64,000 nucleotides of DNA, taken from NCBI RefSeq assembly GCF_004361915.1, contig NZ_SNWP01000011.1, forward strand, positions 806,001 to 870,000. The letters are read 5' to 3'. This DNA is from Sediminibacterium goheungense. Its GTDB lineage: Bacteria > Bacteroidota > Bacteroidia > Chitinophagales > Chitinophagaceae. The notes below the pieces were generated by a model. The model saw only the letters and a program-made list of their open reading frames with translations. It was not told the DNA's origin and did not search any database. A program made the position numbers and the translations under genes. Within the stretch, counting starts at the first letter, position 1. Each line of letters starts with the position of its first letter. Below, in pieces: positions 43,767 through 53,892 of this stretch.

Positions 43767-44055
43767 ACAGATGCTTACTTTAGAAGCTTTCAAAGAAAAG
43801 CATTACGGGAAAAGAGGCGCACCTAAAAGAGAAATATTGGAAGCTGGCTATAAAAATTTTAAAACAGGTGTATTGCTACAGGAAGCTCGTTTGCGAAAAG
43901 GATTAACACAGGAAGAACTGGCCACCCGTGTAGGCACTACAAAATCCTATATTTCAAAAATTGAAAACGATGTAAAAGAAGTTCGCCTCTCTACCTTACA
44001 AAGAATTGTGGAAGAGGGCTTTGGTGGTAAACTCATTATCTCTATTCAGTTATAA
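43750..44055 (+). CDS. HigA-like XRE antitoxin
   Basis: The 101-residue protein has an XRE helix-turn-helix at about 40-95 (LLQEARLRKGLTQEELATRV, then TKSYISKIENDVKE). Its N-terminal segment is short and probably contacts the toxin. It is the second gene of a HigBA-like pair, overlapping the toxin by 17 bases. Autoregulation through the palindrome at 43382-43405 is likely. Confidence 0.88.
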   Translation: MKTKNKQMLTLEAFKEKHYGKRGAPKREILEAGYKNFKTGVLLQEARLRKGLTQEELATRVGTTKSYISKIENDVKEVRLSTLQRIVEEGFGGKLIISIQL

Positions 44056-44088
44056 AAAAGTCCTTCCAGAAATGGAAGGACTTTTTTT
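44056..44088. terminator. two-way intrinsic terminator
   Basis: AAAAAGTCCTTCC pairs with GGAAGGACTTTTT around AGAAAT, with A and T runs on both sides, between the convergent antitoxin and gcvP genes. Confidence 0.88.
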
Positions 44089-44104
44089 ATAGGCTATTTT
44101 CTTT

Positions 44105-46975
44105 TTATTCTGTTACATAAGAGGAAACCGGTTCACAGGTACAGATGAGGTTTCTGTCGCCATGTGTATTATTCACCCTTGCAACACTAGGCCAGAATTT
44201 ATGCTGGGTTACATAATAGAGAGGGAAAGCAGCCTGCTGACGGCTATAGGCATGGGCCCATTCATCAGCACAAATAACAGCCTGCGTATGCGGAGCATTT
44301 TTCAAGGGGTTATCTGTTTTATCTGATTTGCCCTCTTCAATGGCTTTTATTTCTTCATAGATCGAAATCAAAGCATCACAGAAACGATCCAGTTCACCTT
44401 TGTCTTCACTCTCAGTAGGCTCTATCATGATGGTGCCAGGTACGGGAAAACTCATAGTAGGTGCATGGAAGCCATAGTCAATCAAACGCTTGGCCACATC
44501 TTCTGCTTCAATACCAACGCTTTGTTTAAAAGGACGCAGGTCAACAATAAATTCATGCGCACAACTGCCATTAGAGCCTGTATATAAAATTTTATAAAAC
44601 TTCTCCAAACGCGCTTTCATATAATTCGCATTGAGAATTGCATATTCTGTAGAACGTCTGATACCTTCTTCGCCGAGCATTTTAATATAACCATAACTGA
44701 TCAGCAGAATACTTGCAGAACCATATTGGGCCGCACTTACCGCCAGTGATGCATTACCCAATACAGTATGTCCGGGTAAATAAGGCGCCAGTTTATCATT
44801 CACACAGATAGGGCCCATGCCTGGACCACCTCCACCATGTGGAATAGCGAATGTTTTATGGAGGTTAAGGTGACAAACATCTGCGCCAATCATACCAGGA
44901 CTTGTTAATCCGACCTGCGCATTCATATTGGCGCCATCCATATATACCAATCCGCCATTGTCGTGTATAATCTGACAGATCTCTTTAATGGTTTCTTCAA
45001 ATACACCATGGGTAGAAGGATAGGTTACCATCAAGGCACCTAAGCTGTCTTTGTATTGTTCTGCTTTTGCTTTCAGGTCAGCTACATCGATATTACCTGC
45101 ATCATCGCATTTTACCACTACCACTTTAAAGCCGGCCATAACAGCACTGGCAGGGTTGGTACCATGGGCACTGATAGGAATCAATACTACATTTCTGTGT
45201 GCTTCATTTCTCGCTACATGGTAGGCGCGTATGGTTAATAGACCTGCATACTCACCCTGGGCGCCACTATTGGGCTGCAGACTGCAGGCAGTGAAGCCGG
45301 TTATTTTGCACAGGTAATCATTTAACTCACTAATGATCTGCTGATAACCTGCAGTTTGTGAGGCAGGTGCAAAAGGATGAAGACCCCCAAATTCAGGCCA
45401 GCTTACAGGAATCATTTCAGTAGCTGCATTCAGCTTCATGGTACAACTGCCCAGACTGATCATACTGGTATTCAAAGAGAGATCTTTATTTTCCAGTTGT
45501 TTGATATAACGCATCATCTGGCTCTCGCTACGGTGCGTATTGAAAACCGGATGTGTGAGATAGGAGGAACTACGTTTGAGGCCGTCAGATAATTGATAGC
45601 TCTTATCTCCTAAATCAGCAGCCGAAATAGTTACAGCCGATTTTCCGTTTACTTTAGCAAAAATGCCAAGTACAGTATTGATATCGTCAACTGAAGTAGT
45701 TTCATCAATACTAATGATGACTGTATTCTTATGATAGAAGAAATTGGTGTCAGCAGCTTCGGCTGTTTTTTTCAATGAATCTGCATCAACACCAACAATA
45801 TGTAAAGTATCGAAATAGCTTTTATTTACCTGCTGAATACCCATTTTAGAAAGACCATTCGATAAGGCCTTTGCCAGCAAGTGAACGCGTGTAGCAATTT
45901 CCTGAAGCCCTTTCGGACCATGGAAAACGGCATACATTGCTGCCATATTTGCCAGTAGTGCCTGTGCAGTACAAATATTAGAAGTAGCTTTTTCTCTTTT
46001 GATATGCTGTTCCCTGGTCTGAAGTGCCATTCGCAATGCACGGTTACCCTGCGCATCTATACTTACACCAATCAGTCGGCCAGGCATGCCTCTTTTGAAA
46101 TCATCTTTGGTAGCAAAAAAAGCAGCATGAGGTCCGCCAAATCCCATTGGTACACCAAAACGTTGTGCACTGCCTACGGCAACATCTGCGCCCAACTCGC
46201 CCGGAGGGGTGAGAAGTGTGAGCGCGAGCAGATCTGTAGCCATGATCACTAATCCATCAAAACCATGTACTTTATCAATAAATGCCCGATAATCTTCCGT
46301 AGCACCATTGCTGTTGGGATATTGAATTAAGGCGCCAAAATAGGTAGCATCTATATCTGCAGTTGTATAATCCCCAACTACGATTTCAATGCCAATAGGC
46401 TCGGCACGGGTAACCAATACATCAATGGTTTGCTGGAATGTATGCTGATCAACAAAAAGTTTGGGTTTGCTGATGATATCTGTTTTATTGATGTGGTGGA
46501 AAATCATGGCCATGGCTTCTGCTGCTGCAGTAGCTTCATCCAGCAAGGAAGCATTGGAGATGGGTAAACCTGTCAGATCCGATACCATGGTCTGGAAATT
46601 CAGTAAGCTCTCCAAACGTCCTTGCGAAATTTCCGCCTGGTAAGGTGTGTATTGTGTGTACCACCCTGGGTTTTCAAAAATATTACGCAATATCACACTG
46701 GGTGTGATGGTGCCATAATAGCCCTGTCCAATATAGTTTTTGAATACTTTATTTTTTGAAGCCGTCTTTTTCAGTTCACTGAGGTACTGGTACTCACTCA
46801 TAGCCGCTGGTATACCCAATGGCTTTTTAATACGGATACTGTCAGGCACCGTTTTACTGATCAGTTCATCCAGTGAACCGGCACCAATTACTGATAACAT
46901 GTTATGCGTATCGGCTTCATTGGGGCCAATATGACGTGTTTGAAACTCGGCTGATTGTTGTTCAAAAAGATTCAT
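44105..46975 (-). CDS. gcvP: GcvP, glycine dehydrogenase (decarboxylating)
   Basis: GcvP is the PLP-dependent P-protein of the glycine cleavage system. The 956-residue single-chain form has the N-terminal [18 protein letters not shown] and the PLP lysine in [20 protein letters not shown]. The C-terminal half is intact, ending in [10 protein letters not shown]. The other gcv genes are not adjacent, so the enzyme partners are encoded elsewhere. It is a single gene with its own terminator. Confidence 0.97.
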   Translation of the reverse strand: MNLFEQQSAEFQTRHIGPNEADTHNMLSVIGAGSLDELISKTVPDSIRIKKPLGIPAAMSEYQYLSELKKTASKNKVFKNYIGQGYYGTITPSVILRNIFENPGWYTQYTPYQAEISQGRLESLLNFQTMVSDLTGLPISNASLLDEATAAAEAMAMIFHHINKTDIISKPKLFVDQHTFQQTIDVLVTRAEPIGIEIVVGDYTTADIDATYFGALIQYPNSNGATEDYRAFIDKVHGFDGLVIMATDLLALTLLTPPGELGADVAVGSAQRFGVPMGFGGPHAAFFATKDDFKRGMPGRLIGVSIDAQGNRALRMALQTREQHIKREKATSNICTAQALLANMAAMYAVFHGPKGLQEIATRVHLLAKALSNGLSKMGIQQVNKSYFDTLHIVGVDADSLKKTAEAADTNFFYHKNTVIISIDETTSVDDINTVLGIFAKVNGKSAVTISAADLGDKSYQLSDGLKRSSSYLTHPVFNTHRSESQMMRYIKQLENKDLSLNTSMISLGSCTMKLNAATEMIPVSWPEFGGLHPFAPASQTAGYQQIISELNDYLCKITGFTACSLQPNSGAQGEYAGLLTIRAYHVARNEAHRNVVLIPISAHGTNPASAVMAGFKVVVVKCDDAGNIDVADLKAKAEQYKDSLGALMVTYPSTHGVFEETIKEICQIIHDNGGLVYMDGANMNAQVGLTSPGMIGADVCHLNLHKTFAIPHGGGGPGMGPICVNDKLAPYLPGHTVLGNASLAVSAAQYGSASILLISYGYIKMLGEEGIRRSTEYAILNANYMKARLEKFYKILYTGSNGSCAHEFIVDLRPFKQSVGIEAEDVAKRLIDYGFHAPTMSFPVPGTIMIEPTESEDKGELDRFCDALISIYEEIKAIEEGKSDKTDNPLKNAPHTQAVICADEWAHAYSRQQAAFPLYYVTQHKFWPSVARVNNTHGDRNLICTCEPVSSYVTE

Positions 46976-47137
46976 ATTCTGGAAAGACTTAATATGGTGG
47001 TAGAAATCCGGTTTTTGGGCCGGGTTTTAAACGCCGCAAAGGTACGGTACAGCAACGTGAAAATTCATCTTTTGTTCAACCGGTTAATAAGCTGTGGATC
47101 AAATTATTTCAATATTTTTAAAATCATAATATTGCAC

Positions 47138-47935
47138 ATGGAATCAATGTATTGTGTTAACTGTAACAGACCATTAAACCCTGATTTTAAAGTTTGCCCT
47201 GAATGTGGCCAAAAAATCAAGATTCATCGCTTTACGCTATCTCATATACTACATGAACTATTGCATGCATTTACACATGCTGATAAAGGTGCTTTACACC
47301 TGCTGAAAGAACTGGCGATAAGACCCGGCATAGTTTTACAGGAATACATCCTGGAAGGGAAAAGAAAAAAATACTTCAATCCTTTTACTTTATTACTCAT
47401 CATACTGGGTTTCTCCGTATTCATGAACTCTATTTTCCATCCATTTCAGAAGAACCAATACATTACACAGGAACAGATGGCAAAAGCAAAGACAAAAGAA
47501 GAAAAAGCTGTCTACCAGCGTGTAACAGAAGTGCAGGCGAATATAAATGTCTTTATGGAGAAAAAAACCAACATCATGACCTTTATAACAGCCCCGATTA
47601 TGGCGTTCGCTTTCTGGCTGGTTTTCAAGGGTAAAAAGTTGAATTATTCAGAGCACCTGGTTTCTTATCTGATGTTAACCTCTGTGCTTTCATTGATCAG
47701 TACGCTTACATTTGTACCATTGATGACTACCATAAACAAGGATTGGATTCCACTCTTGTTAGCGGTGAATTTATTGATACAAATAATATATACTACTTAT
47801 GCATATACAAAACTTTTGAGGCTGAAGGGATTCGGAGAAATCGCCTTGGTAGCGGCAGCTAATATTTTAGGCATGTTTTTTACCATGCTGATGGTTATGA
47901 TAGCTACCATTGTATACTTTCTGGTAACCTGGTAA
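47138..47935 (+). CDS. DUF3667 membrane protein with N-terminal zinc ribbon
   Basis: The 265-residue protein starts with a zinc ribbon (CVNCNRPLNPDFKVCPECGQ), followed by the DUF3667 region (HILHELLHAFTHADKGALHL) and about five membrane helices. The function of the family is unknown. A longer frame open from 46955 would add 61 residues that overlap gcvP and do not resemble protein; the ATG at 47138 (or 47147) is preferred. Confidence 0.87.
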   Translation: MESMYCVNCNRPLNPDFKVCPECGQKIKIHRFTLSHILHELLHAFTHADKGALHLLKELAIRPGIVLQEYILEGKRKKYFNPFTLLLIILGFSVFMNSIFHPFQKNQYITQEQMAKAKTKEEKAVYQRVTEVQANINVFMEKKTNIMTFITAPIMAFAFWLVFKGKKLNYSEHLVSYLMLTSVLSLISTLTFVPLMTTINKDWIPLLLAVNLLIQIIYTTYAYTKLLRLKGFGEIALVAAANILGMFFTMLMVMIATIVYFLVTW

Positions 47936-47975
47936 GCATCTGAACCATACCTTTATCTTTATATAAATATTCTGC

Positions 47976-48440
47976 ATGCAGCAATGGGAAAAATTAAGTG
48001 CTGATCACCAAAAACAGTACAAACAATTTCTGCAAAAAGCAGACAAGAAAAAAGTATTGAAACAATTACCTGATCTGCATGAAAAAGTATTTGCAGAAGT
48101 AGACTGCCTTACCTGTGCCAATTGCTGTAAAAATTATTCCCCGCGCTTCAAAACACCTGATATTAAACGAATCAGCAAAGTGCTCAGGCTGAAAGAAAGT
48201 GTATTCATCGATACTTATCTTGAACTGGATACCGACGGCGATTATGTAACCAAAACCAAACCCTGTCCATTTCTGGGATCGGATAACTATTGCAGTATTT
48301 ACGAAGACAGACCCTCAGACTGTAAGCGGTTTCCTTACACGGATGAAGATGTATTACTTAAAAGACCTGCGATTACATTAAAAAATTCCACTTTTTGTCC
48401 TGCTGTACACCTTGCATTAGAATTTTTGCTTAAGTCATAA
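47976..48440 (+). CDS. YkgJ-type cysteine cluster protein
   Basis: The 154-residue protein contains CLTCANCCKNYSPRF near residue 47 and CPFLGSDNYCSIYEDRPSDC further on, the pattern of the UPF0153/YkgJ family, thought to bind a zinc or iron-sulfur cluster. The function is not established. It follows the DUF3667 gene by 40 bases and may be cotranscribed. Confidence 0.9.
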   Translation: MQQWEKLSADHQKQYKQFLQKADKKKVLKQLPDLHEKVFAEVDCLTCANCCKNYSPRFKTPDIKRISKVLRLKESVFIDTYLELDTDGDYVTKTKPCPFLGSDNYCSIYEDRPSDCKRFPYTDEDVLLKRPAITLKNSTFCPAVHLALEFLLKS

Positions 48441-48508
48441 GTTTTTTCGATTTTTTTTGTATATTCTTGCCATACCCTGAGCGTATTTCCTGATATAAAG
48501 ATTGGACT

Positions 48509-50734
48509 ATGGCACATTTACCGGTATTGATTAAAGATCTGGCCCTCATTCTGGGTGCGGCTGCACTTATTACTTTATTTTTTAAAAGAATCAAGCAACC
48601 TGTTGTACTGGGTTATATCATTGCGGGATTGATTGTGGGGCCGAATTTTAAACTCTTTCCCACCATTGGTGATGTGGAAGGGATTAAAATATGGGCCGAA
48701 ATAGGGGTGGTGTTTTTATTGTTTGCGCTGGGACTTGAATTCAGTTTTAAAAAACTGGTAAAAGTGGGCGGTTCTGCTGCCATAACAGGTATTACGGAAC
48801 TGCTATGTATGATGTCGCTTGGTTATGGTATGGGACAATTGCTGGGATGGTCATCTATGGACAGTATGTTTCTGGGAGGTATTATTGCCATCTCCTCAAC
48901 CACTATCATCTTTCGTGCATTTGATGAATTGGGGTTAAAAACCAAACAGTTTACAGGTCTGGTACTGGGCGTATTGGTAATTGAAGACCTCGTAGCCATT
49001 TTGTTAATGGTATTATTGTCAACTGTAGCTGTAAGTAAGCAGTTTGAAGGAACGCAAATGTTTTTGTCGATAGGAAAACTACTGTTCTTTCTTTGTCTCT
49101 GGTTCCTCATGGGTATTTTTTTATTACCCACATTCTTCAAAAAAGTACAGAAATGGCTGAGTAGTGAAACCTTACTCGTGGTGTCACTCGCACTTTGTTT
49201 GGGAATGGTGGTATTGGCTGATCAGGTAGGTTTTTCCGCAGCCCTTGGTGCTTTTATCATGGGGTCTATTCTGGCTGAAACCACACAGGCGCATAAAATT
49301 GAACACCTGGTAACCTCTGTAAAGGATTTATTTGGAGCCATCTTCTTTGTATCAGTAGGCATGCTGATCAACCCATCCATCCTGGTAGAATATGCGCTTC
49401 CTGTATTCTTATTAACCATGGCGGTGATATTCGGCAAAGTGATTTTTGTTACAACGGGTGCATTGCTGGCAGGTCGGCCACTGAAACAGGCAGTGCAGGC
49501 AGGCTCCAGCATGTCGCAAATAGGAGAATTCTCCTTTATTATTGCAACACTTGGGGTTTCTTTAAATGTAACCAGTTCTTATCTGTATCCAATTGCGGTA
49601 GGGGTTTCTGTGATAACCACTTTTACTACGCCCTACATGATTAAATTATCTGAACCGCTCTATCATTTTCTAGTAAAAGTATTACCCAAAAAATGGATCA
49701 CGGCATTGGAAAAATATAGCAGTAGTTCTCAGATCATTGAAAGCGAAAGCAACTGGAAACGACTATTGCGTTTTTATATCCAGATCATCATTCTGAATGG
49801 TGTGATTATGATAGCACTTACACTGTTGATCGCGTATTTTCTACAGCCATTTTTGATGAAGTTTATTACAGAGCCGATCTATGTGAAAATAGCCTGTGCA
49901 CTCATCGGATTAATTGCGATGGCCCCCTTTATATGGGCACTCACAGTTAAAAAAATGAGTAAAAGTGCTTACGCAGCTTTATGGCTCGACAGGAAATACA
50001 GCCATGGGCCACTCGTAATGCTCGAAATTGCCCGAAATGCGATTGCCGTTATACTGGTCGGTTTTTTACTCAGACAATTATTCGATTTCTGGATTGCAGT
50101 AGGGGCTACATTGGTAGTGATGTTGGTGATCGGTATCCTGTTCCGTCAGCGCTTACAAAGTTTTTACCAGCGACTCGAAGATCGCTTCCTGCAAAATCTG
50201 CATGAAAAAGAACTGCTCGAACAAAATAAAACGCAAAGCCATCTCTCTCCATGGGATGCCCACCTAACCCATTACAGAATCAGTCCGCATGCCAGCTATA
50301 TTGGCAAAACACTGGAAGAGTTGCAATGGCGTGAACAGTATGGTATTAATGTGGCTTTTATAGAAAGAGGTAATAAAGTAATGTTCGCTCCGGCACGAAC
50401 TGAAAAAATTTTTCCCTTCGATAATATTGGTGTTATTGGTACCGATCAGCAAATGCTGGAGTTCGGAAAGATTATGGTCCCTTATGCAGAAGAAGCTGAT
50501 ACTGAAAAAGAATTGGTAGAACTGGAGAAAATAGTAGTGGATGAACATACCCGACTGAAAGGGCTAACCATTCGTGAATCCGGTATCAGAGAAAAAACAA
50601 ACGGACTGGTTGTGGGTATTGAAAGAAAAGGCGAACGTATTCTCAATCCATCTTCCTTTACAAAATTGGAATGGGATGATATCGTATGGATCGTAGGAAA
50701 CAGAAAGAAAATTCAACAACTCTATCATCCCTGA
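48509..50734 (+). CDS. CPA2-family monovalent cation:proton antiporter
   Basis: The 741-residue protein has about 12 membrane helices (residues 5-420), with GLIVGPNFKLFP, FALGLEFSFKKLVK, AISSTTIIFRAFDELG, IEDLVAILLMVL and GAFIMGSILAETTQAHKIE, typical of KefB/KefC-like antiporters. Three more membrane segments follow (about 430-550). The C-terminus has a TrkA-C-like domain (ISPHASYIGKTLEELQWREQ) but no clear NAD-binding TrkA-N domain. It probably exchanges K+ or Na+ for protons. Confidence 0.9.
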   Translation: MAHLPVLIKDLALILGAAALITLFFKRIKQPVVLGYIIAGLIVGPNFKLFPTIGDVEGIKIWAEIGVVFLLFALGLEFSFKKLVKVGGSAAITGITELLCMMSLGYGMGQLLGWSSMDSMFLGGIIAISSTTIIFRAFDELGLKTKQFTGLVLGVLVIEDLVAILLMVLLSTVAVSKQFEGTQMFLSIGKLLFFLCLWFLMGIFLLPTFFKKVQKWLSSETLLVVSLALCLGMVVLADQVGFSAALGAFIMGSILAETTQAHKIEHLVTSVKDLFGAIFFVSVGMLINPSILVEYALPVFLLTMAVIFGKVIFVTTGALLAGRPLKQAVQAGSSMSQIGEFSFIIATLGVSLNVTSSYLYPIAVGVSVITTFTTPYMIKLSEPLYHFLVKVLPKKWITALEKYSSSSQIIESESNWKRLLRFYIQIIILNGVIMIALTLLIAYFLQPFLMKFITEPIYVKIACALIGLIAMAPFIWALTVKKMSKSAYAALWLDRKYSHGPLVMLEIARNAIAVILVGFLLRQLFDFWIAVGATLVVMLVIGILFRQRLQSFYQRLEDRFLQNLHEKELLEQNKTQSHLSPWDAHLTHYRISPHASYIGKTLEELQWREQYGINVAFIERGNKVMFAPARTEKIFPFDNIGVIGTDQQMLEFGKIMVPYAEEADTEKELVELEKIVVDEHTRLKGLTIRESGIREKTNGLVVGIERKGERILNPSSFTKLEWDDIVWIVGNRKKIQQLYHP

Positions 50735-50818
50735 TTTCTCTGCGAAGCTTCCGTGTAACCCTGTGTCGTACTCCGTGGTTAACCATAGAGGTGAGTATGG
50801 CGCAGAGTTTCACAGTGG
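50735..50818. repeat. word-like degenerate repeat between convergent genes
   Basis: This short gap between the antiporter and rsmG contains degenerate words such as TCCGTGTAACCCTGTGTCGT and ACTCCGTGGTTAACC, then GCGCAGAGTTTCACAGTGGT as a rough inverse. A clear T-run terminator is absent. It belongs to the same kind of intergenic word repeats seen elsewhere in the window. Confidence 0.5.
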
Positions 50819-51463
50819 TTATTTGCTTATATGCAGGATGTATTTTTCAGCAAAATATTCTTCCGGGAATATTTTATCTACCGGCATCATCCTGGGTCGA
50901 AGTCCGCTTTCAAAAATTTCCTGTGCCAGGTCACCTCCCTTTAAGCAGATCAGTCCATTGGCAATTTCCTGCTGATGCCCTTTTTTTAATAATGGACCAG
51001 CCCATTGCCAGAGTTCTTTTAATGGTGCCACGGCACGGGATACGGCGAAATCAAATTTCCGGTTCTTGATTTCTTCCGCTCGGCTATGTTGTGTGGTAAT
51101 GTTTTTAATGCCTGCACCTTCCGTAACGGCATCAACTACTTTTAATTTTTTAGCGATACTGTCTACCAGATGAAATTTCACTTCCGGAAAAAAGATCGCC
51201 AGCGGTACCCCCGGAAAACCGCCACCACAGCCAATATCAATTACCTGTGTACCAGGTTGAAAGCCGGCAATAGCAGCAATGCTCAGCGAATGCAGTACAT
51301 GGTGTAAGTAGATGCTGTCAATATCTTTTCTGGAAATAACATTGATCTTAGCGTTCCACTCTTTATACAATTCTTCCAGCGCTTCAAACTGTTGAATCTG
51401 ATGCGGTGTAAAATCACTGAAATACTTCAGGATTAATCCCAGTTTTTGCGGGGTGCTTTCCAT
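50819..51463 (-). CDS. rsmG: RsmG, 16S rRNA (guanine-527 N7) methyltransferase
   Basis: RsmG methylates G527 of 16S rRNA in the decoding region. The 214-residue protein has WNAKINVISRKD, the SAM loop IDIGCGGGFPGVPLAIFFP and VKFHLVDSIAKKLKVVD, all family hallmarks. Its start overlaps the end of the glycosyltransferase gene by 31 bases, which suggests coupled translation. Confidence 0.96.
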   Translation of the reverse strand: MESTPQKLGLILKYFSDFTPHQIQQFEALEELYKEWNAKINVISRKDIDSIYLHHVLHSLSIAAIAGFQPGTQVIDIGCGGGFPGVPLAIFFPEVKFHLVDSIAKKLKVVDAVTEGAGIKNITTQHSRAEEIKNRKFDFAVSRAVAPLKELWQWAGPLLKKGHQQEIANGLICLKGGDLAQEIFESGLRPRMMPVDKIFPEEYFAEKYILHISK

Positions 51464-52557
51464 ATGGCGGGAACGGTAAAAATGAAATAAAAGAACATCC
51501 AGATATCAAAGAAAAGAAACCATGGCCAGAGATCTGTTTCATTCAGCTTTTTCATACCCTTGAAAAAAACAATGGCCTGAACCAGAAAACGAATACCAAA
51601 TACAATTAAAGGTATCCACCAGTTGTAAAATATAATGCTTACTGCCAGTAAAGGGTATATCCAGAATAAAGAAAAAGAATATAAAGCGAGTAAGAACTTA
51701 TGACTTCCTTTATAATAATTACTGGTCGTATAATGCCGGTATTTCTGTGTCATCCAGTCGCTCCACCTTGTTTTGGGTTCACTTAAGGTATGTGCTTCCG
51801 GATCAATACAGATGGTTGTATTATCAGGGCGTGCCACCTGATTAATAAAAAGATCATCATCACCACTCGGTATCTGGTTGATGGAAGAAAAACCTTTGTT
51901 GCGAAGAAATACTTCTTTTTTATAACTCAGGTTCCTTCCCACACCCATATAAGGTATACCAGCGAGTGCATAGGAAAGGTATTGAATGGCAGTATGAAAA
52001 GTTTCAAAACGAATCAGCTTATTCAGTAAGCCGGGTTTTTTATGATAAGCGCCATAGCCCAATACGATTTCGGTACCATCGGTATAACATTCCTGCATTC
52101 GCTGAATCCAATGTTCGGAAGCAGGTACACAGTCTGCATCGGTCAGTAAAAGGATTTCATGCCGGGCACTCTTGATACCCATCGACAAAGGGAATTTTTT
52201 ACCGCTGATCATTTTAGCTTCCTGGGTAAGTTCTATATAGTTGATGTTTTTAAACATTTTTTTAAACTCATCAACCAGGTACTTGGTATCGTCGGTAGAA
52301 TTATCATTCACCAATACCACTTCATGAGTTGTTTGATACTGTTGTACCAATACACCCGGAAGTGTTTTCACCAGGTTATGCGCTTCATCCCTGGCACAGA
52401 TCACAACAGAAACAGCATGTTCCAGAGAAGTATGTTTTTGCGGAGATTGATAAAAAGCGAGACGCTGGAAAAAGTAGAGATAGTAGAACAATTGAATGGC
52501 AATCACGCCACAAAACACAAAAAAACAAATATCCCAGAGCAGAGTTGGTATCGTCAT
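51433..52557 (-). CDS. family 2 glycosyltransferase with membrane anchors
   Basis: The 374-residue protein has an N-terminal membrane helix, a GT-A domain with VSVVICARDEAHNL, VLVNDNSTDDT and LTDADCVPAS (the DxD-type metal site), an acceptor QxxRW-like part, and two or three C-terminal membrane helices. It probably adds a sugar to a lipid or envelope glycan from the cytosolic face. No other glycan genes are adjacent, so the product is unknown. Confidence 0.88.
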   Translation of the reverse strand: MTIPTLLWDICFFVFCGVIAIQLFYYLYFFQRLAFYQSPQKHTSLEHAVSVVICARDEAHNLVKTLPGVLVQQYQTTHEVVLVNDNSTDDTKYLVDEFKKMFKNINYIELTQEAKMISGKKFPLSMGIKSARHEILLLTDADCVPASEHWIQRMQECYTDGTEIVLGYGAYHKKPGLLNKLIRFETFHTAIQYLSYALAGIPYMGVGRNLSYKKEVFLRNKGFSSINQIPSGDDDLFINQVARPDNTTICIDPEAHTLSEPKTRWSDWMTQKYRHYTTSNYYKGSHKFLLALYSFSLFWIYPLLAVSIIFYNWWIPLIVFGIRFLVQAIVFFKGMKKLNETDLWPWFLFFDIWMFFYFIFTVPAIWKAPRKNWD

Positions 52558-52616
52558 TCAGCAAAAATAGGGTTTGGAATAGCTATGTGTGAATAGAGTG
52601 TGAAGATGTGGAAAAG

Positions 52617-52732
52617 TACGGGCGGACAGTCCGGAAGTCCGAAAGACCGAAAGACAAAGGGATTGAGGTGTAGTAAACAATCTGAAATATAAGAGCGCTT
52701 CTCCGGACTTTCCGACTTCCGCTCTTTCGGAC
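52617..52732. repeat. imperfect inverted word repeats upstream of tgt
   Basis: Tandem words CAGTCCGGAAGTCCGAAAGA (about 52627-52646) are mirrored by CCGGACTTTCCGACTTCCGC (about 52703-52722) and CTCTTTCGGAC just before the tgt start. The two blocks can pair across about 50 bases. The style, short degenerate tandem words that fold back, matches other gaps in the window. It overlaps the tgt promoter region. Confidence 0.6.
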
Positions 52733-52740
52733 TACTTTTG
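52733..52740 (+). promoter_or_regulatory. -7 element of tgt
   Basis: TACTTTTG matches TAnnTTTG and lies 4 bases before the ATG at 52745, so the transcript would be nearly leaderless. The -33 TTTG is not clear. Confidence 0.45.
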
Positions 52741-52744
52741 CAGA

Positions 52745-53884
52745 ATGGCAGCACTCTCATTTGAACTGGAAACAACATCGGTTGGCAGCAGGGCCCGGGC
52801 AGGGAAGATCAGTACCGATCATGGCGAAATACATACACCCATTTTTATGCCGGTGGGTACGGTGGGCACCGTAAAAGCAGTAACACAACAACAGTTGAAA
52901 GATGATGTAGAGGCACAGATCATATTAGGAAATACTTATCATTTATACCTGCGTCCGGGCACAGAAGTGCTGGAAGCTGCGGGTGGACTGCATAAATTCA
53001 ATGGTTGGGACAGGCCGATTCTTACGGATAGCGGTGGGTATCAAGTGTTTTCTCTGGCAGCCAACCGAAAAATCAAAGAGGAAGGGGTGATGTTTCAGTC
53101 GCATATAGACGGCAGCCGGCATTTGTTTTCACCGGAATCAGTGATGGATATCCAAAGAAGTATTGGTGCAGATATTATTATGGCATTTGATGAATGTCCG
53201 CCCTACCCGAGTGAATACGGATATGCCAAAAAAAGTATGGAGCTAACCCACCGCTGGCTGGATCGTTGTATCCAGCGATTGGCAGATACGCCCGATAAAT
53301 ATGGCTATACCCAAAACCTCTTTCCCATAGTTCAGGGAAGTACCTATAAAGATTTGCGAAAAGCATCCTGCGAATACATTGCTTCAAAACAAGCAGTAGG
53401 TAATGCGATTGGTGGATTGAGTGTAGGTGAACCGGAAGAAATGATGTATGAGTTTACCGAACTCTGTACCGAAAACCTGCCTGTTGATAAACCCCGTTAC
53501 CTGATGGGTGTTGGAACACCCTGGAATATTCTGGAATGTATTGACCGGGGTATTGATATGTTCGATTGTGTAATGCCCACACGAAATGGCAGGAACGGAA
53601 TGATCTTCACAACAGAAGGGGTAATCAATATCAAAAATAAAAAATGGGCAACCGATTTCTCACCCATTGACCCGGGGCTGGATAACGAAATAAGCCGTTT
53701 TTATACAAAAGCCTATTTGCGTCATTTATTTGTAGCCGATGAAATCCTGGGTATGCAATTAGCCAGTCTGCAGAACCTCTCCTTCTATCTCTGGCTGGTA
53801 GGAGAAGCCCGCCAGCATATCCTCGCCGGCGATTTCGCATCCTGGAAAACAGGTATGGTAGACCAGGTGAAAAGAAGATGTTGA
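52745..53884 (+). CDS. tgt: Tgt, queuine tRNA-ribosyltransferase (zinc ligands missing)
   Basis: Tgt exchanges guanine for preQ1 at position 34 of four tRNAs in queuosine synthesis. The 379-residue protein has HTPIFMPVGTVGTVKAVTQQ, GNTYHLYLRPG, the catalytic TDSGGYQVFSL, ADIIMAFDECPP, GGLSVGEPEE, DCVMPTRNGRNG and a C-terminal AYLRHLF. The usual C-terminal zinc site (CxCxxC and a later His) is absent: the region reads FSPIDPGLDNEISRFYTKAY, and the later His position is Gln in SLQNLSFYLW. I recall zinc-less forms in Bacteroidota, so this may be a clade feature. Confidence 0.95.
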   Translation: MAALSFELETTSVGSRARAGKISTDHGEIHTPIFMPVGTVGTVKAVTQQQLKDDVEAQIILGNTYHLYLRPGTEVLEAAGGLHKFNGWDRPILTDSGGYQVFSLAANRKIKEEGVMFQSHIDGSRHLFSPESVMDIQRSIGADIIMAFDECPPYPSEYGYAKKSMELTHRWLDRCIQRLADTPDKYGYTQNLFPIVQGSTYKDLRKASCEYIASKQAVGNAIGGLSVGEPEEMMYEFTELCTENLPVDKPRYLMGVGTPWNILECIDRGIDMFDCVMPTRNGRNGMIFTTEGVINIKNKKWATDFSPIDPGLDNEISRFYTKAYLRHLFVADEILGMQLASLQNLSFYLWLVGEARQHILAGDFASWKTGMVDQVKRRC

Positions 53885-53892
53885 CGAGGCGT

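Noticed and set aside
46955..47137. 61-codon N-terminal extension of the DUF3667 gene
   Set aside because: It overlaps the start of gcvP and encodes no conserved sequence; the zinc ribbon begins directly after the ATG at 47138.
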